Assembly (NCBI RefSeq): GCF_022341425.1
Contig: NZ_JABFUC010000004.1
Location: forward strand, 186,001-250,000
Direction: 5' to 3'
Length of the DNA stretch: 64,000 nucleotides
DNA from: Billgrantia campisalis
Lineage (GTDB): Bacteria; Pseudomonadota; Gammaproteobacteria; Pseudomonadales; Halomonadaceae
Shown here: in pieces, positions 52,427-59,870 of the stretch
How positions within the stretch are numbered: position 1 is the stretch's first letter
How the letters are laid out: each line of letters opens with the position of its first letter
Notes under the pieces: model-generated
Databases searched by the model: none
What the model was told of the DNA's origin: nothing
The model's input: only the letters and a program-made list of their open reading frames with translations
Translations under genes and position numbers: made by a program

Positions 52427-52768
52427 ATGCGTCGCGCCGTTCTCCAGTGGGTCAGCCTATGCCTGATCCTCGCCCTCTCGGCGGGGACGCTGACGCTGGC
52501 CGGCCTCGACGCTGCGGGCGGGACTGCCCACGGCGTGCATACGAGCCTGGAAGTGGAGACCGACGAAGCAGCGTGTGAACACACCACGCACACCGCGCCT
52601 GATGAGTGCTGGACACCCTGCCTGGGTGCCAGCCACTGCCTCGCCGGTGCCGCAAACGTCGATGGCGCCCTGCCGACCACGGCCGTCGACCGCCCCCCGC
52701 TGGCCTGGCCGGGCTTCATACCGCCGACGCCCTACGACCTGCACGAACGCCCTCCCAGAGCCGCCTGA
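52427..52768 (+). CDS. Small exported Cys/His protein, candidate copper leader peptide 2
   Basis: A 113-residue protein with a signal peptide (MRRAVLQWVSLCLILALSAG), then CEHTTHTAPDECWTPCLGASHC as a metal-binding cluster, and the C terminus HERPPRAA. It lies 64 nt upstream of the His-rich cytochrome; a 6-bp hairpin (ggcgac / gtcgcc, 52785-52804) is in the gap. An open frame extends upstream to 52130 but lacks coding character, and the signal peptide fixes the start. It is divergent from leader peptide 1 across 275 bp that must hold both promoters. Confidence 0.65.
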   Translation: MRRAVLQWVSLCLILALSAGTLTLAGLDAAGGTAHGVHTSLEVETDEAACEHTTHTAPDECWTPCLGASHCLAGAANVDGALPTTAVDRPPLAWPGFIPPTPYDLHERPPRAA

Positions 52769-52832
52769 TTACCCCGGACCCTGTGGCGACCCTCAGCCGT
52801 CGCCGAGCTTCGATCGTAATCAGGAGATTTCC

Positions 52833-53810
52833 ATGCGTATCAAAATCCGCAAGCGGCCCATCGGCGCGCAGGCCCAGGCAGGTGCCCTGACGGCTTCCCT
52901 TCGCTCTTCCGCCCTTCTCGTCGGCAGCCTGACCCTGGCGGTCGTGCTGGCCGCTCCCGGCCAAGCCGATCCACCACCGGGCGAGCACTCCCATAGCCAT
53001 GCCCACGATGACCACAGCCATGCCCATGGCGACGACGGTCACGCTCACGGCGACGACGGTCACGCCCACGGCGACAGCGATCACGCCCACGGCGACGACG
53101 GTCACGCCTACGGCGACAGCGATCACGCCCAGGGCGACGACGGTCATGCCCATGGCGACGATAATCATGCCCATGGCGACGACGGTCACGCCCATGGCGA
53201 CGGCGATCACGCCCATGGCGACGACGATCATGCCCACGGCAACGGCGATCACGCCCACGGCAACGACGATCATGCCCACGGCGACGGCGATCATGTCCAC
53301 GGCGACGGCGACGGCGATCACGCCCACGGCAACGACGGTCATGCCCATGGCGACGACGGTCATGCCCATGGCGACGACGGTCATGCCCATGGCGACGACG
53401 GTCATGCCCATGGCGACGATGATCATGCCCATGGCGACGGCGGCCACGGCTGGCAGGCTCCCCAGGAGTGGGTCGAGCGCGTGAACCCGCTGGAGCCCGA
53501 TGCCGAGACCCTCGCCTATGGCCAGCAGGTCTATCAGCGCTACTGCTCGGCCTGCCACGGCCTGGAGGGCGCCGGTGACGGCCCCGCTGCGGCCATTGCC
53601 GGCTTCGATCCCAGCCCCACCAACCTAGTCCTGCATGGTGCCGCCCATGGCGCTGGGGAGTATGCCTGGCTGATCAAGGAGGGCGGCCACACCAGCGCTA
53701 TGCCGCGCTACCTGGACAAGCTGGACGACGAAGCGGTCTGGTCCGTGGTGCACTATATCCGCCATGAGCTGGCGGGCGATCACGGTGACCATGCCAGCCA
53801 TCAACACTAA
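52833..53810 (+). CDS. Exported c-type cytochrome with 21 His-rich heptads
   Basis: A 325-residue protein with a signal peptide ending near residue 46. About 150 residues follow, made of the heptad H-A-H-G-D-D-G and close variants; I count 21 units, one with a two-residue insertion. A C-terminal single-heme cytochrome c domain (about 215-320) has CSACH at 238-242 and the likely axial Met290 in SAMPRY. The repeat should bind many Cu or Zn ions, and the heme could pass electrons. I know of no named family with this architecture. CAGGAG precedes the ATG. Confidence 0.88.
   Translation: MRIKIRKRPIGAQAQAGALTASLRSSALLVGSLTLAVVLAAPGQADPPPGEHSHSHAHDDHSHAHGDDGHAHGDDGHAHGDSDHAHGDDGHAYGDSDHAQGDDGHAHGDDNHAHGDDGHAHGDGDHAHGDDDHAHGNGDHAHGNDDHAHGDGDHVHGDGDGDHAHGNDGHAHGDDGHAHGDDGHAHGDDGHAHGDDDHAHGDGGHGWQAPQEWVERVNPLEPDAETLAYGQQVYQRYCSACHGLEGAGDGPAAAIAGFDPSPTNLVLHGAAHGAGEYAWLIKEGGHTSAMPRYLDKLDDEAVWSVVHYIRHELAGDHGDHASHQH
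52997..53446 (+). repeat. 21-bp tandem repeat array inside the cytochrome gene
   Basis: About 21 copies of a 21-bp unit of the type ggcgacgacggtcatgcccat, with substitutions. The last third (53337-53440) is nearly uniform, suggesting recent expansion or homogenisation. Because the period is a multiple of three, all six frames stay open for long stretches and produce false ORFs. Confidence 0.95.
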
Positions 53811-53815
53811 AAGCA

Positions 53816-53845
53816 GCAGGCCGGCACCTGAGCGGGCCGGCCTGC
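53816..53845. terminator. Terminator after the His-rich cytochrome
   Basis: A 10-bp perfect stem gcaggccggc / gccggcctgc with a 10-nt loop lies 6 nt after the cytochrome stop. It lies between convergent genes and can serve both. Confidence 0.75.
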
Positions 53846-53883
53846 GCTAACGCTTTGCTACGCCGTCAGGCGAGCAATCGACC

Positions 53884-54330
53884 TCAATGCACCGTGATGA
53901 CCGTACACTCGGCGGTGTGGCTGACCCGGTGGGAAACGCTGCCGGTCACCATGCCCTGCAGATCGCTCATCCCGCGACTGCCCATCACGATGGCCTCGAC
54001 GCCCAGCGCCCGGGCCTCCTCGATGATCGCCTCGGCCGCCTGCCCCTTCGCCACGATCTCCTTGACCTCCACCCCGTCAAGGCTCACCGCCGAGCGCGTC
54101 TTCTCGAGCACCGCTCGCGCCTGCGACTCGCGCTCGCTGACCAGCCGCTGGATCACCTCCTCGCTCACCGGCAAGCCGCTGCCTCCGATCAGCAAGCCGA
54201 CATCGTCGAGGGGCCGCTGCACATGTATCAGATAGAGCGTGGCCGACGCCCCCGCCAAGTACTGCGCCACCCGCAAGGCCTTCTCGGCAAAGGCGGAACC
54301 ATCTACCGGAACGAGAATTGACTGGTACAT
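53884..54330 (-). CDS. Universal stress protein (UspA family)
   Basis: A 148-residue USP-fold protein. The N terminus MYQSILVPVDGSAFAEKAL and the ATP-binding motif GSRGMSDLQGMVTGSVSHRV (G-2x-G-9x-G-S) show an ATP-binding member. Such proteins respond to stress and energy limitation. It is a single gene, convergent with the copper cytochrome. Confidence 0.93.
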   Translation of the reverse strand: MYQSILVPVDGSAFAEKALRVAQYLAGASATLYLIHVQRPLDDVGLLIGGSGLPVSEEVIQRLVSERESQARAVLEKTRSAVSLDGVEVKEIVAKGQAAEAIIEEARALGVEAIVMGSRGMSDLQGMVTGSVSHRVSHTAECTVITVH

Positions 54331-54476
54331 TTCGCATCCCCTGTGCTGGTCATGGATACGCTGAGCGCCGCATCGAACGGCCTCACCTTCATTGCTTTCA
54401 GCCTAGTCGCCCCGGGAGCCCCCGCCCACTGCCGGCCGACTGTCCGACGCGCCGGCGTGACTGGCGATCCGGGATG

Positions 54477-55538
54477 TCAGACGGTCAGTTCATCCAGCAG
54501 CCCAAGCCCCTCGCCCTCGTCGATCGGTTCTTTGGGCTCGGGTTCCGGCTTCGGGGGTGGCTCCAGTGCCACTACCTGGCCGTTGGGATGGTCGAGCAGC
54601 TCGCGCAGCTGCTCATAATCGAACGCCACACCGTTGGAGTTGCCCTGGTTCAGCATACCGAGGGTCTCGACCAGGGCCGACATACCGTGCTCCTGCTCCT
54701 CCAGCGGCTCGAAGACCTGCACCAGCGGCTGCCCCTCGTCCCAACCGACCTTGATCGGCTGGTCGATGATATTGACCTGGGTGCCCACCGGCACGCTATG
54801 GAACACCGACTCGATGTCCTCGGGGAACATGCGGATGCAGCCGCGGCTGGCGCGCATGCCGATACCGTCGGGCTCGTTGGTGCCGTGGATCAGATAGCCG
54901 GGAATATCGAGCAGGATGGCGTGGCGCCCCAGCGGGTTATCAGGGCCCGGCGGCACCACCGGCGGCGCCGACTCGCCGCGCTCGGCGGCCTCCTCGCGCA
55001 TGGAGCGCGGTGGATACCAGGCCGGATCTTCCAGGCGCATGGTGGTCTTGGTCACGCCCAGCGGGGTGTCATAGCCCTCGCGACCGATGCCGATGGGGTA
55101 GGTCTCCACCCGCGGCGTCTCGCCCTCACCCACTTCCGGGTAGTAGTAGAGCCGCAGCTCGGCGATATTGATCACGATGCCGGTGCGCTCGGCGTCGGGC
55201 AGGATGAATTTCGACGGTATCACCACCTCGGTTCCCTCGCCGGGCACCCAGACGCTGACGTCAGGATTGGCGCTGCGGATCTCCTCATAGCCCACGTTGT
55301 GCTCGCGGGCGATATCAAGCAGCGTATCCTCCTCGCCTGCCTCGACGCGATATACCTCGCCGATCACATTGCCTGCCTCAGGCAGCGGGAAGTGGCCCTT
55401 CGGCCACTCGGGCTCCTCCTCGGCCAGGGCCACCGCCGAAAAGAGCAGGCCTCCGGCCGCCAGCAGCCCTGACAGGGCCTTCCACGCCCCCCTTGAGCCC
55501 GGCACCGGCATAATGGGGTTAAGTCTCGCTATCGCCAT
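54477..55538 (-). CDS. L,D-transpeptidase with LysM domain
   Basis: A 353-residue periplasmic YkuD/ErfK-type enzyme that cross-links peptidoglycan or attaches lipoprotein. It has a signal peptide (to about residue 40), a LysM-like domain (about 60-110, YRVEAGEEDTLLDIAREHNV) and a catalytic YkuD domain (about 115-265) with HGTN and the catalytic Cys in SRGCIRM. The C-terminal 90 residues are Glu/Pro-rich. The start at 55538 precedes the signal sequence. Confidence 0.92.
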   Translation of the reverse strand: MAIARLNPIMPVPGSRGAWKALSGLLAAGGLLFSAVALAEEEPEWPKGHFPLPEAGNVIGEVYRVEAGEEDTLLDIAREHNVGYEEIRSANPDVSVWVPGEGTEVVIPSKFILPDAERTGIVINIAELRLYYYPEVGEGETPRVETYPIGIGREGYDTPLGVTKTTMRLEDPAWYPPRSMREEAAERGESAPPVVPPGPDNPLGRHAILLDIPGYLIHGTNEPDGIGMRASRGCIRMFPEDIESVFHSVPVGTQVNIIDQPIKVGWDEGQPLVQVFEPLEEQEHGMSALVETLGMLNQGNSNGVAFDYEQLRELLDHPNGQVVALEPPPKPEPEPKEPIDEGEGLGLLDELTV

Positions 55539-55862
55539 GTTACTCGCCTCTTCCATTCTGCCGCGGCCCTCGGAACCGCGACGGGATCATCCATCATGCG
55601 GATAGTGTACCGGGGAGCGCCCCCATCATGAGCGGGAACACTGTTGGCTTTTGTCACGGCCGCCCTTCAGCCTAACCCGAGCCTCTGTTCGGTACCGTAC
55701 AGACATCGTGTGCGCCTGGCGCCAGCCTTAAGATTCGGGGGATTCGGATCCGTTGTCGAAGCGGGAGCGGATCGAAGCGCCCTGCACCAAGACACCCAGG
55801 CACGCATCCCGCTGGGTCGCTAGACCAAAGAATGGCGTGTCGGGCTCATCAGGAGCCTGAAC
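55539..55862. other. Divergent intergenic region, nothing definite
   Basis: This 324-bp stretch lies between divergent L,D-transpeptidase and desaturase genes. It must hold both promoters, but I see no convincing -35/-10 pair. A small palindrome cggtaccg near 55690 is the only notable element. Confidence 0.5.
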
Positions 55863-56969
55863 ATGAAGCCCCAAGCGCCGAATGGCGACATCACCACCGA
55901 ACCACGGGCATTGATGCGCGTACTCGGCGGATACCGCGAGCCACGCCTCGCGCGCAGCGTTCTGGAAATCACCATCACGGTGATTCCCTTCGCCTCCCTC
56001 TGGCTACTGCTATGGGCCAGCCTGAGCGCCGGCCACTGGCTCGGCCTGTTGCTCGTCGTGCCCGCCGCCGGTTTTCTCGTACGCTTGTTCATGATCCTGC
56101 ATGACTGCAGCCACGGGGCTTTCTTCCGATCCAAGCGCGTCAACGACTGGGTGGGACGGGTCATCGGCGTTGTGACCCTGACGCCCTACGACTTCTGGCG
56201 CCACACCCATGCGCGCCATCATGTGAACTCCGGCAATCTGGATCGCCCGCGTCTCGGTGGCATCGACACCCTGACCGTGCGCGAATTCCAGAGCCTGCCG
56301 CGAGGACAGCGGCTCCGCTACCGTCTGTACCGGCACCCGCTGGTATTGTTCGGTCTCGGGCCGGCGTACCTTTTCCTGCTGGATAATCGACTGCCATTGG
56401 GCTTCATCCGCGGGGGATGGATGCCATGGCTTAGCACCATGGGCACCAACGCGGCGATTGTGGTCGTCGTCGCCGCGATGATGGGGCTGGTCGGCGTCGG
56501 CCCCTTCCTGCTGGTGCATCTACCGATCATGGTACTCGCCGCGTCGATCGGCGTCTGGCTGTTCTATGTCCAGCACCAGTTCGAAGATACCTTCTGGGAG
56601 CATGACCACGACTGGACCTTCCATGAGGCAGCGCTGCACGGCAGCTCCTACTATGACCTGCCGGCTGTCTTGCGCTGGTTCACCGCCAATATCGGGGTGC
56701 ATCACGTCCATCACCTCTGCAGCCGCATCCCCTTCTACCGCCTACCCGAGGTGCTCCGTGACCACCCCGAGCTCCGGAGCATCGGCCGCCTGACGCTGCG
56801 GCAAAGCCTGGGGGCGGTGCGCCTCTCGCTCTGGGACGAGGAGAAGCGCCGCCTGGTCTCCTTTGGCGAAGCGCGTGACCTGCCGCCGGCCGAGGGTGGC
56901 GGCAGCGCTGACCGGACACCTCGTACCGCCCAACCGAAGGCACTCAGCGGCCGGCAGCCCGCCATCTGA
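55863..56969 (+). CDS. Membrane fatty acid desaturase
   Basis: This 368-residue di-iron membrane desaturase has the three histidine boxes HDCSHGAFF, HTHARHH and HHVHH, with four or more hydrophobic segments. It is of the acyl-lipid (DesA/omega) type and inserts double bonds into membrane lipid acyl chains using O2. The start ATG has AGGAG seven bases upstream. The C-terminal tail after residue 330 is proline/arginine-rich and looks disordered. Confidence 0.93.
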   Translation: MKPQAPNGDITTEPRALMRVLGGYREPRLARSVLEITITVIPFASLWLLLWASLSAGHWLGLLLVVPAAGFLVRLFMILHDCSHGAFFRSKRVNDWVGRVIGVVTLTPYDFWRHTHARHHVNSGNLDRPRLGGIDTLTVREFQSLPRGQRLRYRLYRHPLVLFGLGPAYLFLLDNRLPLGFIRGGWMPWLSTMGTNAAIVVVVAAMMGLVGVGPFLLVHLPIMVLAASIGVWLFYVQHQFEDTFWEHDHDWTFHEAALHGSSYYDLPAVLRWFTANIGVHHVHHLCSRIPFYRLPEVLRDHPELRSIGRLTLRQSLGAVRLSLWDEEKRRLVSFGEARDLPPAEGGGSADRTPRTAQPKALSGRQPAI

Positions 56970-57130
56970 CGGAGGCAAGATCCCTATCATCCGCGATCAC
57001 TGGCACCGCTGGGCCTGCTCAAGCACCGGAACGGCACTTGGCGAGCCCTACCGGCGTCACCTCCTCTGAGGTCTCGCAAGGCGTCCGAGCGTCGTGACTT
57101 GCGGGGCCAGAGGCAGTAGAACCGCCGAAT

Positions 57131-57700
57131 TCAACCGTTCCAGGCATGGCCGGCGAAGGCCTCATCGAGCTCGGGATGATTGAGATGATTGGAGTAGTTG
57201 CTCAGCGTCTTCGCCGCCAGCGCCAGCACGATCTGCAGGATATGCGGCTCCTCGAAGCCAGCCTCCAAGAAGGCGGCGACGTCGTCCCGGCTCGGCTTAC
57301 CCCGCGTTTCGAACATCACCCGGGTGAATTCACTGAGGGTGGCAAGCCGCATGTCCGGAATCGGCTGGTCGTTGCGAATCGCCTCGAGCACATCGGCCGG
57401 CACCTGGGACATCTTCTCGCCTAGCATGCTATGGGCCGACATGCAGTAGCCGCAGCCGTTGAGCCGGCTGATGGTCAGGAAGACCACCTCCTGCTGCGGG
57501 GGGGTGAAGCCCGAGTCCTGGCGGAACAGCTCGTAGCCATGCAGGTAGGTATCGAGCACGCCGGGCGCCTTGGCCATCCCCTGATACATGTTGGGCACGA
57601 ACCCCAGCTTCTCATTGGCCTGCTCGAGCAGCGGCTTGGCCTGGGCATCGGCATTGTCGAGGGTCTGGGGCGCTAGCTGAATCTTGTAGTCGGCGGTCAT
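57131..57700 (-). CDS. AhpD-like carboxymuconolactone decarboxylase family protein
   Basis: A 189-residue helical protein of the AhpD/peroxidase-related group. The redox motif CGYC lies in LNGCGYCMSAHSML with the following His, as in alkylhydroperoxidases. AGGAGG precedes the ATG. It is 84 nt downstream of a TetR-type gene on the same strand, so it is probably under its control. Confidence 0.88.
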   Translation of the reverse strand: MTADYKIQLAPQTLDNADAQAKPLLEQANEKLGFVPNMYQGMAKAPGVLDTYLHGYELFRQDSGFTPPQQEVVFLTISRLNGCGYCMSAHSMLGEKMSQVPADVLEAIRNDQPIPDMRLATLSEFTRVMFETRGKPSRDDVAAFLEAGFEEPHILQIVLALAAKTLSNYSNHLNHPELDEAFAGHAWNG

Positions 57701-57784
57701 GGGTCATGCCTCCTGAGAATCAAACGACTCTTGGGTGGTGAAACGCCAAATCCGGAACGAACGGTCCAGATATGGTAAAAAAAT

Positions 57785-58372
57785 TCAGCGTAAGGTGGCC
57801 AACACCAGCTCGGCGGCCTGTTCGGCCTCGGTGGCAGCGGTGCCGGCCTTGAGCATGGCCCGCAGCCCAGCCATCCCCAGCGTGAGATAGAGCGCCAGGG
57901 CACGGGCATCGCGATGGGCGGCGATGTCCCCCTCTGCCTGGCCACGCTCCACCGCTTGATGAAACAGCCCGGTGATGACCTCGACGCTCAGGGAGGCCTC
58001 GCGGGCCGGCCTGTCACCGCGCTGACCGAGCTCGGTGGCGGAGTTGAAGATCAGACAGCCCAGCGCCGCCCGCTCACTCTCGGCCTCCCGGGCGGTGTCG
58101 CGATAGAGCGCCTCGAAGAAGGCCAGCGCCGTCGGCGCCTCATCGAGGCGGCGCTGCAGCCGCTCGACCAGGCCTGTCCGGTAGCGCCCTAGGGCCTCCA
58201 GAAACAGCTGCTCCTTGTTGCCGAAGGCCTGGTACAGGCTGCTGCGGGAAATCTGCATGGCTGCCAGCAGGTCCCGGGTCGAGGCGGCATCGTAGCCGCG
58301 GGCCCAGAAGACCTGCATGGCGGCCATGACGGCCTGATCGGGGCTGAATGCTAGGGGGCGTCCACGTGTCAT
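57785..58372 (-). CDS. TetR-family regulator
   Basis: A 195-residue regulator with an N-terminal HTH (about 8-55, STRDLLAAMQISRSSLYQAFGNKEQLF) and a C-terminal ligand-binding domain of the TetR_C type with GCLIFNSATELG. It is close to the group that controls electrophile or oxidant responses. It precedes the AhpD-like gene and is the likely regulator of that pair. Confidence 0.9.
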   Translation of the reverse strand: MTRGRPLAFSPDQAVMAAMQVFWARGYDAASTRDLLAAMQISRSSLYQAFGNKEQLFLEALGRYRTGLVERLQRRLDEAPTALAFFEALYRDTAREAESERAALGCLIFNSATELGQRGDRPAREASLSVEVITGLFHQAVERGQAEGDIAAHRDARALALYLTLGMAGLRAMLKAGTAATEAEQAAELVLATLR

Positions 58373-58599
58373 GCCTGCAATTTAGTATCGATTGTTCCAT
58401 ATTTCAAGCCGCACCCTCACGGCGTGCCCCGCTTTCGATATTGACATCTCCACGACAGGCCATTCCCATTGTTTCGATCCTGAAAACATCCGTGCAGCAC
58501 AAGGGTTTACAGGCAACAGCCGTTTGACCTGTATCAATGGAAATGCGGCTGATCTGCACTATGGTGAAAGAGACTTCCCTGCCGCTGGAGCCGAACCCC

Positions 58600-59010
58600 A
58601 TGGCCAGCCATGCCACACAGCACGAGCACCGGCCGAGGTATATCCCGGCCTGCCAGCGCTGTGGGCTGGCCATACTGCTGAGCCTGTTGCTGGCGCTGCT
58701 GCTCGGCAGCAGCGCCAGTGCCCATCTCACCACCCCCGGCCACGGCGGCCATTCGGCGTTCGACCACCCCCTGGCCTTAGAGAGCTTCGACGGCACGCTT
58801 CCGCACTGCCAACACGGCCATGGCGCCCCGGCGACATCCCACGCCATACTGCGTGCCGAGCGTCAGGAACTCGATCACGACGCCACCCCACCCCGCTTCA
58901 CACCCCCCGAGACTCCACCGTCCGTACCGGCCGTGACCGGCATGCCTCGCGGCCTGCCCGACGTTTTGCAACCTCCTCTGTATCTGCTGACGCAACGCCT
59001 GCGCCCCTGA
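58600..59010 (+). CDS. Small His-rich exported hypothetical protein
   Basis: A 136-residue protein starting MASHATQHEH, with GGAG nine bases upstream. A hydrophobic segment (about 25-42) is followed by His-rich stretches (LTTPGHGGHSAFDH, PHCQHGHG), and the protein ends in LTQRLRP. It lies 135 nt upstream of the Met-rich Spy/ZraP-like gene. It is similar in build to the RPPR-tailed proteins but lacks the RPPR tail. Copper or zinc binding is likely from composition only. Confidence 0.55.
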   Translation: MASHATQHEHRPRYIPACQRCGLAILLSLLLALLLGSSASAHLTTPGHGGHSAFDHPLALESFDGTLPHCQHGHGAPATSHAILRAERQELDHDATPPRFTPPETPPSVPAVTGMPRGLPDVLQPPLYLLTQRLRP

Positions 59011-59145
59011 CATCGAGCGACGCCATCCACAAACGCCCTGCGCCATCGAGGCGTCCACGCGATGGTTCCACGCGCCTCCAGCCATATTCGCGCTGGGGCG
59101 TATTCCACATCGATCATCGGGCAACCTGCCCACAGGAGACACACC

Positions 59146-59790
59146 ATGAGACTTCAAAAGCACGCGTTGGCAATCGGCCTGGCCCTGGCAATCACCGCCG
59201 GCGGCAGCGGCCTCGCCATGGCTCAGGGCGGCATGATGGGCACCGATCAGCCAGACAGAAGCTCCGGCATGATGGGAGGAATGATGGGCGGCAGCCAGGG
59301 CGGCATGGGCCCCGGCGGCATGATGGGAGGGATGATGGGCGGCAGCCAAGGCGGCATGGGCCCCGGCGGCATGATGGGAGGGATGATGGGCGGCATGGGC
59401 CCCGACATGATGAAAGGCATGATGGGTGGGGGCATGATGCCCTGCCCGATGATGGGAGAGGGCATGGGCATGATGTCGATGCTCGACCCCGAGCAGCGCA
59501 GCGAGATGCGCGAGCTGATGCACGAACACCGCCCCGCCCAGTTCGAGCGCATGGGGCGAATGATGAACCTGCGCGATGACCTGATGACCGAGATGCAACA
59601 GGACCGCCCCGATCCGGAAGCCGTGCAGCAACGCCATGCCCGCATGGCCGAGCTCCACGGCGAAATGGTGGCGGAAATGGTGCGCATGCGTAACGCCATG
59701 CATGACCTCATGACCGATGAGCAGCGCGAGCAGCTCCGCCAGGCGGCGCCCGCCGATGTAGATCCCGAGGACCACGACGCCCATCACTGA
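59146..59790 (+). CDS. Met-rich periplasmic Spy/CpxP/ZraP-like metal-binding protein
   Basis: This 214-residue protein has a signal peptide (to about residue 27, AMAQG), then a Met/Gly-rich region and a helical domain (about 105-200) with an LTxxQ-like element (LMTDEQREQLRQ). The Met/Gly region contains two exact copies of a 17-residue unit, GMMGGMMGGSQGGMGPG, plus a partial third (59266-59404). Clustered methionines suggest Cu(I) binding. CAGGAG precedes the ATG. It lies 80 nt upstream of the P-type ATPase. Confidence 0.82.
   Translation: MRLQKHALAIGLALAITAGGSGLAMAQGGMMGTDQPDRSSGMMGGMMGGSQGGMGPGGMMGGMMGGSQGGMGPGGMMGGMMGGMGPDMMKGMMGGGMMPCPMMGEGMGMMSMLDPEQRSEMRELMHEHRPAQFERMGRMMNLRDDLMTEMQQDRPDPEAVQQRHARMAELHGEMVAEMVRMRNAMHDLMTDEQREQLRQAAPADVDPEDHDAHH
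59266..59404 (+). repeat. 51-bp coding repeat in the Met-rich protein
   Basis: Two nearly identical 51-bp units (59266-59316, 59317-59367) plus a 36-bp partial unit encode the GMMGG-type repeat. This suggests recent expansion of the metal-binding region. Confidence 0.85.
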
Positions 59791-59870
59791 TTGGCGATGA
59801 CAGTGAATAAGTAACTGGACGGACGGCCAACCCTGGCCGTCCACTCGGCGACAGCTGCAGGAGGCACGCG

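Noticed and set aside
52997..53446. Regular short repeats that could suggest a CRISPR array
   Set aside because: There are no unique spacers; the repeat is contiguous, 21 bp and in frame with an exported cytochrome. No cas genes nearby.
52716..53558. A minus-strand frame with repeating VVAMGMTVVAMGM, looking like a membrane protein
   Set aside because: It is the reverse of the 21-bp His-rich repeat; all frames stay open there because the period is divisible by three. No ribosome site or conserved end.
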